Positions 7,490 through 13,250 of a stretch of 13,250 bases of DNA are shown piece after piece (positions within the stretch are counted from its first letter, which is position 1; each line of letters opens with the position of its first letter). The stretch is taken from the NCBI GenBank assembly GCA_038325105.1, contig JBBQIR010000062.1:1-13250 (forward strand), read 5' to 3'. Source of the DNA: WSXY01 sp038325105 (GTDB lineage Bacteria > Actinomycetota > Coriobacteriia > Anaerosomatales > Anaerosomataceae). Below the pieces are notes generated by a model that was given only the letters and a program-made list of their open reading frames with translations, did no database searches and was not told the DNA's origin. A program made the position numbers and the translations under genes.

Positions 7490-8887
7490 TGAGTCTTCCT
7501 CCCTGACGGTATTCGCTTCCTCACCCATGAGGAACACAGCGCCCTCGGCGCCTTCCTGGTGATTCTCAAGATATGTCCGCGCCTCGTTCGGGAAGAGCGC
7601 GTACATCAGTACGTCCTCTTCCGTGTGGGCAAGATCGCCGATCTCCTCGGCCATCTGCTCGTAGGTCGTGGTGACAAGCGAACCGGGCCGGATATCGTGA
7701 GCGAGTGGTTTCTCGCCGCCGAGTACCTTCGCTACGATCTCGTCGTCCATCGGACCGGGGGCTTTGCCGTAGAGGCCGCGGATATAGTCCTTCATCTCGC
7801 GCGGCACGACCGCCCAGCGCTTACCGCTGAGGACGTTGAGAACAGCCTGCGTTCCGACGATTTGCGAAAGTGGCGTCACGAGCGGCGGATAGCCCACCTC
7901 GGCGCGGACCCGGGGAACTTCTGCGAATACGTCGGCAAGCCGATCACCGGCCTTCTGCAACTCGAGCTGCGAGACCAGGTTGCTCATCATGCCGCCGGGT
8001 ACCTGGTGGCTGAAGACCTGCATGTGCATGAGCGACGTAACTCCGCGCTTAAGCTTCTTCGCTTTGCGCACGCCCTCCCAGTACTCGGCGATCTCGAAGA
8101 GCAGATCGAGGTCGAGACCCGAGTCGTACTCGGATTCTTTGAGGGCCGCAACGATCATCTCAACCGCCGGTTGGCTGTTGCCGAACGCGAGCGCAACAAC
8201 CGCCGTGTCGATGATGTCCGCACCCGCTTCAACGCCCTTGAGGTAGTTCATCGGAGCCATGCCACCGATGTAGTGGCAGTGCACGTGTACCGGGAGACCA
8301 ATCTCCTCTTTAAGCGCACGGACCATCTTCTCCGTGCGAAACGGCGTCAGCATGCCTGCCATGTCCTTGATACAGATGGTATCCGCGCCAAGTTCCTTGA
8401 GCTGGTGAGCGTAGTCAAGGAAGCTATCGAGTGTGTGCACCGGACTGACTGTGTAACTGATCGCGCCCTCGAAATGACCGCCGCACTCCATGATGGCCTG
8501 GGCTGAGACCTCGACATTGCGGATATCGTTGAGCGCATCGAAGACGCGGAAGACGTCAATGCCGTTGCGCTTCGAGGCATGAACGAACCGGCGCACGATG
8601 TCGTCGCTGTAGTGGTGGTAACCGACGAGATTCTGACCACGAAGCAGCATCTGGAGCGGCGTCTTAGGTGCGTGCCGCTTAACGATGCGCAGGCGATCCC
8701 ACGGATTCTCGTCGAGGAAACGAAGCGTGGCGTCGAATGTCGCCCCACCCCAGACTTCAAGTGACCAGTAGCCGACGGAGTCCATCTTGGGCAGGATCGG
8801 CAGCATGTCAGCAAGCGTCATACGGGTTGCCCACAGAGACTGATGGGCGTCACGCAGGGTGGTGTCGGTGATATGGACCGGTCTCAT
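7025..8887 (-). CDS. oadA: Pyruvate/oxaloacetate carboxyltransferase fused to a complete AccB-type biotin carrier
   Basis: The 620-residue protein transfers a carboxyl group between carboxybiotin and pyruvate or a similar acceptor. Residues 1-about 455 are a PycB/OadA carboxyltransferase: DTTLRDAHQSL at 8-18, the KDMAG lysine K174, metal-binding HCH at 203-205, GNSQP at 236-240 where relatives usually have a Thr in place of Asn, and PGGMMSN at 297-303, ending in the PYC_OADA tail domain. Residues 467-620 are a whole AccB: the N-terminal helix VNQIRELVKLVEAS, an Ala/Pro linker at about 507-538, and a biotinyl domain with EAMKLMNE, biotin on K583. Most OadA/PycB proteins carry only the short biotinyl domain. 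No oadB/oadG membrane subunits are nearby, so a pyruvate carboxylase role with AccC seems likelier than a sodium-pump decarboxylase. ATG start follows GAGGGG. Confidence 0.92.
   Translation of the reverse strand: MRPVHITDTTLRDAHQSLWATRMTLADMLPILPKMDSVGYWSLEVWGGATFDATLRFLDENPWDRLRIVKRHAPKTPLQMLLRGQNLVGYHHYSDDIVRRFVHASKRNGIDVFRVFDALNDIRNVEVSAQAIMECGGHFEGAISYTVSPVHTLDSFLDYAHQLKELGADTICIKDMAGMLTPFRTEKMVRALKEEIGLPVHVHCHYIGGMAPMNYLKGVEAGADIIDTAVVALAFGNSQPAVEMIVAALKESEYDSGLDLDLLFEIAEYWEGVRKAKKLKRGVTSLMHMQVFSHQVPGGMMSNLVSQLELQKAGDRLADVFAEVPRVRAEVGYPPLVTPLSQIVGTQAVLNVLSGKRWAVVPREMKDYIRGLYGKAPGPMDDEIVAKVLGGEKPLAHDIRPGSLVTTTYEQMAEEIGDLAHTEEDVLMYALFPNEARTYLENHQEGAEGAVFLMGEEANTVREEDSVDVNQIRELVKLVEASDVTEVIIEEGDSRIVVRKGGVCETAAPVAAPAPAPAAIPQEATPAPVADAAPAGRPATWRTVTSPMVGTIYHAASPGAAPFVAVGDSVAEGAVLCILEAMKLMNEISAEEAGVIREVAVANAQAVEYGTVLFYYEPVD
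7497..7504 (-). promoter_or_regulatory. Internal Shine-Dalgarno at the carboxyltransferase/AccB boundary
   Basis: The coding strand reads AGGGAGGA, then 7 nt, then GTG. It is as good as any ribosome binding site in the window, yet lies within the coding region exactly at the domain boundary. Arg462 is encoded here by AGG in an otherwise CGN-rich context, consistent with the site being kept for its nucleotide sequence. Confidence 0.5.
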
Positions 8888-9005
8888 GGCACCATCCCCT
8901 CACTCTGGCGGCTTATCGGCACGCTCACAGACGTCCGGTTAGTCGGAACAGTATACAGGAGGGCGCACGAGGACAGTAGAGCACGCTTCACACGAATCAG
9001 ACGAA
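8888..9005 (-). promoter_or_regulatory. Candidate promoter for the carboxylase-nusB-xseB genes
   Basis: This 118-bp gap between efp and the carboxyltransferase gene is one of only two sizeable gaps in the window. On the coding strand it has TATACT (8955-8950), five of six matches to the -10 consensus, placing a start site near 8943 and a leader of about 55 nt. No good -35 is seen at 16-18 bp spacing. No hairpin followed by U residues is visible behind efp, so read-through from the aro-efp genes is also possible. A GAGGGG site precedes the next ATG. Confidence 0.4.
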
Positions 9006-9009
9006 TCAG
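8992..9009. repeat. Two-copy 9-bp tandem repeat over the efp stop codon
   Basis: ACGAATCAG occurs twice head-to-tail on the plus strand, so the coding strand reads TGATTCGTC TGATTCGTG. One TGA is the efp stop codon and the second copy lies just behind it. It looks like a small slippage duplication; no function is evident. Confidence 0.6.
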
Positions 9010-9566
9010 ACGCGGGTTATGTAGCGTCCGTCGCGCGTATCGATCTTCACGCGCTCTCCCGCATTGATGAACATCGGCACTTGTACGACCGCACCGGTCT
9101 CAAGCGTCGCCGGCTTCGTGCCACCCTGAACCGTGTCTCCCTTGAAGCCGGGGTCGGTCTCGGTGACCTCAAGGTCGACGAACATCGGCGGTTCGACGCC
9201 GATGTACTCGCCACCGGCTACCATCATCTCGACCTCGTCGTTCTCCTTGAGCCACTTTGCGTTGTCGCCGACAAAGTCAGGTGCCAACTCAATCTGCTCG
9301 TAGGACGTCGTGTCCATGAAGTGGTACATCGAACCGTCATCGTACAGGTACTGCATGCGCTTGTTCTCGATTCGCACGTCATCAAGCTTCTCACCGGCGC
9401 GGAAGGTGATGTCGACCACGCGACCGGACTTGAGTTCTTTGAGCTTCGTGCGGACAAACGCGCCGCCCTTTCCGGGCTTCACATGCTGGAAGTCAACGAT
9501 GATCCACATCTTGTTGTCGTACATGATGCACATGCCGGTCTTGAAGTTGTTCGTGGTGACTGCCAT
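9006..9566 (-). CDS. efp: Translation elongation factor P
   Basis: EF-P enters the ribosomal E site and rescues ribosomes stalled at consecutive prolines. The 186-residue length is standard. It has the KOW-like N-terminal domain starting TTNNFKTGMCIMYDNKMW, the tip loop KPGKGGAF at 30-37, and the two OB domains with YQYLY-type (QYLYDDG, 72-78) and the C-terminal VQGGTKPATLETGAVVQVPMFI signature. The tip residue is lysine (K33), not the arginine found in EarP-rhamnosylated forms; the modification, if any, cannot be told from this window. ATG is preceded by AGGAAGGG, which overlaps the stop codon of pepQ 14 bp upstream, so the two are probably coupled. Its position next to pepQ, a proline peptidase, is conserved in both Actinomycetota and Bacillota. 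Confidence 0.97.
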   Translation of the reverse strand: MAVTTNNFKTGMCIMYDNKMWIIVDFQHVKPGKGGAFVRTKLKELKSGRVVDITFRAGEKLDDVRIENKRMQYLYDDGSMYHFMDTTSYEQIELAPDFVGDNAKWLKENDEVEMMVAGGEYIGVEPPMFVDLEVTETDPGFKGDTVQGGTKPATLETGAVVQVPMFINAGERVKIDTRDGRYITRV

Positions 9567-9580
9567 GGGTGTTGCCCTTC

Positions 9581-10669
9581 CTAGACTTCAATGAGATCGC
9601 GGGGAGATGACGACAGCAACCGCCCGCCACGCTCCTCAACGGCGACCAGGTCCTCGATTCTAACACCGCCGAAGCCGGGGATGTAAACACCCGGCTCGAT
9701 GGTGACGACTGCCCCCGCCCGCAGGGAGTCATGGCTGCGCTGTCCGAGCGTGGGCATCTCGTGTATATCGAGGCCGACGCCGTGGCCCAATCCGTGCGTA
9801 AACTGCTCCCCGAAGCCCGCCGATACGAGCAATTCCCGTGCAGCAGTATCAACATCCTTGCCCGTCATACCGGCGCGGACGGCCGCGACACCGACCTCGT
9901 TGGCAGCCCTGACCGCCTCGTACACCTCGCGATGCCGGTCCGAGGCGGTGCCGACGACGACCGTACGCGTCATATCCGAGCGGTAGCCCATGATGCGAGC
10001 GCCGAAATCCATCTTGAGGAACTCGCTCGCGCCTATGACACGGTCGCTGACTCCCGCGTGCGGACGAGCCGAGTTGGGGCCACTCGCAACGATGGGATCG
10101 AATGCGACGTCGTCAGAGCCGTTTCTGCGCATGTAGAACTCGATTTCGAGTGCTATCTCGCGTTCCGTGAGACCCGGAGCCACCATCCCGAGAATGTGAT
10201 CGAACGTCCGGTCCGTAAGCTTTGCTGCCGCCTCGATTCGCTCCAGTTCGTGCGCCGTCTTCACCTGACGGATTTCCTCGACCACCCGCTCAAGAATCCG
10301 GATGCTGCCCACGAACTGCTCGGAGATGAATTTGAACCGTCCGTACGGGACTGACGACTCGAGAACGAGTTCGGTCACGCCCTCGTTCCGGAGTTCGCGA
10401 CACGCCTCAACGTAGAGCGACTCCTCGGGAACGTGAACCGCCCACGCTGTTCCCTCCGCTTCCGCTGTCGCGGCCTCGCTGTACCGGTGGTCGGTGTAGA
10501 AACGGGCGATTTCGGGAGTGATGAGACACGCGGCGTTGATGTTGTCGTCGAACACGGCGTCGAACCCTGTGAGATACCGCATGTTCGAGACGTTGGTGAT
10601 CAGCATCGCCGGTAGAGAGTCATCGACCATGCGACGCCGCAGCGATGCCAGACGGGGCTCAGCATTCAT
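9581..10669 (-). CDS. pepQ: M24 family aminopeptidase / proline dipeptidase
   Basis: This cytoplasmic metallopeptidase is expected to cleave X-Pro peptides. The 362-residue protein has a creatinase-like N-terminal domain (to about 125) and a pita-bread catalytic domain. The five metal ligands are readable: D221 (MDFGAR), D232 (YRSDMTR), H296 (GLGHGVGLDIHE), E325 (TIEPGVY) and E339 (RIEDLV). The frame is open 21 codons further upstream, but that segment is Ser/Arg-rich and lies within aroQ; I chose the ATG at 10669 because AGGGGGG stands six bases before it and the product then starts like relatives. It overlaps aroQ by 11 nt. Whether it is an aminopeptidase P or a prolidase cannot be decided, so the symbol follows its place in this operon. 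Confidence 0.92.
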   Translation of the reverse strand: MNAEPRLASLRRRMVDDSLPAMLITNVSNMRYLTGFDAVFDDNINAACLITPEIARFYTDHRYSEAATAEAEGTAWAVHVPEESLYVEACRELRNEGVTELVLESSVPYGRFKFISEQFVGSIRILERVVEEIRQVKTAHELERIEAAAKLTDRTFDHILGMVAPGLTEREIALEIEFYMRRNGSDDVAFDPIVASGPNSARPHAGVSDRVIGASEFLKMDFGARIMGYRSDMTRTVVVGTASDRHREVYEAVRAANEVGVAAVRAGMTGKDVDTAARELLVSAGFGEQFTHGLGHGVGLDIHEMPTLGQRSHDSLRAGAVVTIEPGVYIPGFGGVRIEDLVAVEERGGRLLSSSPRDLIEV

Positions 10670-11111
10670 CGAGCGCCCCCCTGATGATCTCGACGAGTGC
10701 CCTGAACCCGATTCCGTACGATGCCGTCCCAAAACCGCTCACCAATCCGGCGCAGGCCGTAGCGGTGACGCTGTGAGCGCGGAAGTCCTCGCGGTCGTAG
10801 ATGTTGCTGATGTGGACCTCGACCACCGGCATCCCGATTGCCGCAATCGCATCACGCAGCGCATACGAGTAGTGCGTGAGCGCCCCGGGGTTGATCACGA
10901 CACCGTCGGCATCATCGATCGCCGCTTGCAGCCGGTCGATGAGGGCACCCTCATGGTTGGACTGGAAGAAGGCGGCCTCGACGCCAAGGTCGTCGGCCAG
11001 CTGCATGAGGGTGGTCTCAATGCTCTCGAGCGTTCGCAGGCCATAGACGCCAGGCTCCCGTTTGCCGAGCAGATTAAGATTCGGCCCGTTGACCACCAGA
11101 ATGCGCTTCAT
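10659..11111 (-). CDS. aroQ: Type II 3-dehydroquinate dehydratase
   Basis: AroQ dehydrates 3-dehydroquinate to 3-dehydroshikimate in the shikimate pathway and forms a cytoplasmic dodecamer. The 150-residue protein shows the whole family pattern: ILVVNGPNLNLLGKREPGVYG with the flexible-lid R18 and catalytic Y23, QSNHEGALID at 50-59, INPGALTHYS at 73-82, and EVHISNIYDREDFR with H100 and R107. An in-frame GTG five codons upstream directly follows the aroB stop, but the GGGAG at 11124-11120 lies eight bases before the ATG 11111-11109, and relatives start at MK-IL-VNGPN, so I take the ATG. It is 15 nt after the aroK-aroB fusion and overlaps pepQ. Confidence 0.96.
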   Translation of the reverse strand: MKRILVVNGPNLNLLGKREPGVYGLRTLESIETTLMQLADDLGVEAAFFQSNHEGALIDRLQAAIDDADGVVINPGALTHYSYALRDAIAAIGMPVVEVHISNIYDREDFRAHSVTATACAGLVSGFGTASYGIGFRALVEIIRGALDEC

Positions 11112-11126
11112 CGAAACCACTCCCAC

Positions 11127-12722
11127 CTACTCGCCATGGAGCCAACGCTCCAGTTCCAGTCTGACCATACCCGTCTCAAGCGGCACTACTTCCCAACCCC
11201 CGGGCCGCATCATAAGGACGAACCGGAGCGTCCCGCCACGCGTCTTCTTGTCCGCGAGCATCGCCTCCACAAGCTGGCCCGCGTCGGCATCGGACATGTC
11301 AACCGCGACCGCACCGAGACTGCTCAGCAAAGAGTCGATGCGAGTCGTGAGCTCCGGCGACGCACCCAGGGCAACTTCGCTCAACCGTGCCGCGAACCGC
11401 ATCCCCACGGCCACGGCTGCCCCATGCGGAATGGCGTCGTAGCCCAAAACGTTCTCAAGCGCGTGCCCGAGCGTGTGCCCGAGGTTGAGACACTCACGTC
11501 GACCCGACTCACGCTCGTCGTCGCCAACCACCGACGCCTTGAACGCGACACACTCCCTGACCTGTTCGAGAACAGCCGCATCGTCATGTGCGGAGATCCG
11601 GCGCGCGTTCGCCTCTAGCGCCGCAGTCTGCGCCTCACCTGCCAGCAGTGCCGTCTTCGCAACCTCAACGAGGCCGTTGACCCACTCACTCTCAGGGAGC
11701 GTGTGCAGTACGGCGGTGTCCGCGATAACGAGCGCCGGCTGCCAGAACGCGCCGGCAAGGTTCTTGCCCGAGCGGAGATCGACTCCCGTCTTCCCGCCGA
11801 TCGAACTGTCGACCTGTGCTAGAAGCGTGGTCGGTATCTGCACGACCGGGACCCCGCGCGTGTAGACTGCGGCGGCGAATCCCGCCAGATCGCCCACGAC
11901 GCCACCGCCGAGAGCGACGACCGCTCCGTCTCGCCCGAGGTGGGCGTCAGCGAACGTCTCAACGACTTCGCCCGCAGTGGCCCAGCTCTTGGAGAGCTCG
12001 CCCGCCTCCACGACGGTGCTGTGCGCCACCACTCCCTGCGCCTCCAGCGAGCCGAGCAGGGATTCCAGGTAGAGCGGTGCCACCGTGGAGTCGGTCACGA
12101 TCATATAGCGCGACGCACCTACGGCTTCGCATATGAGCCGCCCGGCGTCCGTCAGAAGATCGTGCCCAACTCGGATGTCGTACCCCGGGCTTGTTTCAAC
12201 CCGTACACGTGTCACCTCGATGCCTTGCAGTATCTCAAGCACCTCCGCAAGCACCTCCGTGACACTCCGTCCGCTGGTATCGACGGTGATGTCCGCGGCC
12301 GAACGATAGAGGCCGAGCCGAGCCTCGAGGATCTTCGGTGCCAGACTCGCCGCGTCCCCCGCCAGAAGCGGACGTCCGGCGGTGTCGCCGATTCGAGCGA
12401 GCGCCTCATCGGCAGACACCGCGAGGTACACGACCCGTCCCAGGCGTCGAAGGAGGCTCCTGTTTTCATCGCGGAGAACGACGCCGCCGCCGCATGCCAC
12501 CACACTGTCGGGCGCATTCTCAAGCGCTTTGAGTGCGGAATGCTCCAACTCGCGGAATCCCGCCTCCCCCACTTCCGCGAAGATGGCCGAAACCGACTTG
12601 CCGGCGAGGAGCACGATCTCACTGTCGAGATCGACGAAGCGCGCTCCGAGCCGCCTCGCGAGCTCGGAGCCAACGAGGGACTTCCCCGCGCCCATGAATC
12701 CGATGAGCAGGGTGTGGCTCAC
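11127..12722 (-). CDS. aroKB: Bifunctional shikimate kinase / 3-dehydroquinate synthase
   Basis: One 531-residue polypeptide joins two shikimate-pathway enzymes. Residues 1-about 166 are shikimate kinase: P-loop GFMGAGKS at 8-15, the DLD at 31-33, shikimate-binding FRELE at 56-60, CGGG at 77-80 and the lid RPLL at 117-120. Residues about 170-531 are dehydroquinate synthase, the NAD- and metal-dependent enzyme: GGGVVGDLAGFAAA at 272-285, QIPTTLLAQVDSSIGGKTGVD at 295-315, and the metal ligands E353 (VEVAK), H416 (NLGHTLGHALE) and H433 (IPHG). In most bacteria these are separate adjacent genes; fused AroK-AroB proteins are known, for example from Thermotoga. The two steps are not consecutive in the pathway (AroQ and AroE act between). 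The GTG start overlaps the aroC stop as GTGA. Confidence 0.95.
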   Translation of the reverse strand: MSHTLLIGFMGAGKSLVGSELARRLGARFVDLDSEIVLLAGKSVSAIFAEVGEAGFRELEHSALKALENAPDSVVACGGGVVLRDENRSLLRRLGRVVYLAVSADEALARIGDTAGRPLLAGDAASLAPKILEARLGLYRSAADITVDTSGRSVTEVLAEVLEILQGIEVTRVRVETSPGYDIRVGHDLLTDAGRLICEAVGASRYMIVTDSTVAPLYLESLLGSLEAQGVVAHSTVVEAGELSKSWATAGEVVETFADAHLGRDGAVVALGGGVVGDLAGFAAAVYTRGVPVVQIPTTLLAQVDSSIGGKTGVDLRSGKNLAGAFWQPALVIADTAVLHTLPESEWVNGLVEVAKTALLAGEAQTAALEANARRISAHDDAAVLEQVRECVAFKASVVGDDERESGRRECLNLGHTLGHALENVLGYDAIPHGAAVAVGMRFAARLSEVALGASPELTTRIDSLLSSLGAVAVDMSDADAGQLVEAMLADKKTRGGTLRFVLMMRPGGWEVVPLETGMVRLELERWLHGE

Positions 12723-13250
12723 CGGTTGATCCTGTCTCGGTAAGCTGCGATGGCTCCAAGCATGTCATCAACACAGTCGCCGCCGAACTTCTCCGCGTAC
12801 GCGGTCGCGAGCACGAGCGCAACCTCGGCTTCGGCGACAACCGCCGCTGCCGGAACGGCGCACACATCGGAACGTTCGCGCGATGCGTCGACCGCCTTGT
12901 GCGAGTCCAAATCGAAGCTCGCCAGGGGCGTCATCAGCGTCGGGATCGGCTTCATCGCCGCGCGCACCACGACCGGTTCGCCATTCGTCATGCCGCCCTC
13001 AAGGCCACCCGCGCGATTGGTGTCCCGTTTCGCACCCACGCCGGTTTCGTATCTCAACGCATCGTGAGCCCGCGAACCCGGCCGGGACGCGAGCGCAAAT
13101 CCATCCCCAAACTCCACGCCCTTGATTGCCGGGATTGAGAGAACCGCCGAACCGAGCCGGGCGTCCAGGCGCTGATCCGCCTGCGCGTAACCGCCGAGGC
13201 CGGGAACGAGGCCATCTGCAATGACCACGAATGCTCCACCGAGACTCTCC
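12719..13250 (-). CDS. aroC: Chorismate synthase, C-terminal part
   Basis: AroC removes phosphate from 5-enolpyruvylshikimate 3-phosphate to make chorismate and needs reduced FMN. Only about 177 C-terminal residues are visible, and the frame remains open to the right edge; the first residues read ESLGGAFVVIADGLVPGLGG. Family blocks follow: DARLGSAVLSIPAIKGVEFGDGF, the GGLEGGMTNGEPVVVRAAMKPIPTL block, and RSDVCAVPAAAVVAEAEVALVLA near the end, all matching chorismate synthase. The gene overlaps aroKB by 4 nt (GTGA), so the aro genes are coupled. The N-terminal half is outside the window. Confidence 0.96.
   Translation of the reverse strand, partial: ESLGGAFVVIADGLVPGLGGYAQADQRLDARLGSAVLSIPAIKGVEFGDGFALASRPGSRAHDALRYETGVGAKRDTNRAGGLEGGMTNGEPVVVRAAMKPIPTLMTPLASFDLDSHKAVDASRERSDVCAVPAAAVVAEAEVALVLATAYAEKFGGDCVDDMLGAIAAYRDRINR

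Noticed and set aside
7559..8506. Plus-strand open frame (315 codons) opposite the carboxyltransferase
   Set aside because: It is antisense to conserved catalytic motifs, has no recognisable domain, and no ribosome binding site was seen; a compositional shadow.
7025..8887. Sodium-pumping oxaloacetate decarboxylase
   Set aside because: The alpha-subunit similarity is real, but no oadB/oadG membrane subunits are present and the partner gene is biotin carboxylase, which points to a carboxylase.
10670..10732. Upstream extension of pepQ by 21 codons
   Set aside because: It is Ser/Gly-rich, overlaps aroQ, and a clear AGGGGGG sits in front of the internal ATG at 10669.
10518..11618. Long plus-strand open frame (366 codons) opposite pepQ, aroQ and aroKB
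   Set aside because: It runs antisense through three well-identified genes, its translation is Arg/His-rich without any domain pattern, and open antisense frames are expected in GC-rich coding DNA.
1..13250. A CRISPR array, mobile element, phage or defence system
   Set aside because: No repeat-spacer pattern, transposase, integrase or terminal inverted repeats were seen; all genes are core metabolism or information-processing genes on one strand.

Overview
This is a 13.25 kb stretch of housekeeping DNA, GC-rich (roughly 60%), with every recognisable gene on the minus strand. Transcription therefore runs from right to left: aroC (5' end cut off), a fused aroK-aroB, aroQ, pepQ, efp, then a 118-bp gap with a possible promoter, a carboxyltransferase/biotin-carrier fusion, accC, an Asp23/Gls24-family gene, nusB, xseB, a 121-bp gap with two hairpins, dxs, tlyA, nadK and recN (3' end cut off). 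Genes are packed almost without spacing, with several 4-11 nt overlaps and stop codons lying inside the next Shine-Dalgarno. No mobile elements, tRNA/rRNA genes, CRISPR arrays or clear intrinsic terminators were seen, and there is no gene-free stretch above 121 bp.

The order suggests a bacterium near the base of Actinomycetota (for example a Coriobacteriia-like or related anaerobic lineage); this is inference from gene order and protein style only. The aroC-aroK-aroB-aroQ-pepQ-efp-nusB run and the tlyA-nadK-recN run are typical of Actinomycetota. The aroQ-pepQ-efp-accB-accC-asp23-nusB-xseB-dxs-tlyA-recN backbone also matches the long Bacillus superoperon. Relative to Bacillus, folD, xseA, ispA and ahrC/argR are absent here, and nadK sits where ahrC would be.

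Functionally the right third makes chorismate (dehydroquinate synthase, dehydroquinase, shikimate kinase, chorismate synthase) and adds a proline-type peptidase and elongation factor P. The centre encodes a biotin-dependent carboxylase: biotin carboxylase (AccC) and a polypeptide joining a pyruvate/oxaloacetate carboxyltransferase to a complete AccB-type biotin carrier. The left part makes isoprenoid precursor (Dxs), NADP (NadK), an rRNA methyltransferase (TlyA) and DNA-repair/transcription proteins (RecN, XseB, NusB).

The most interesting observation is inside the carboxyltransferase fusion. At the boundary with the AccB-like part, a strong Shine-Dalgarno stands 7 nt before an in-frame GTG. 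The protein made from that GTG would be 154 residues and start like a normal AccB. The gene may therefore make both the fusion and a free biotin carrier, or be a recently fused gene pair that kept its old start signal. I did not find evidence for a wholly new system; the rest is ordinary core metabolism in a compact operon.
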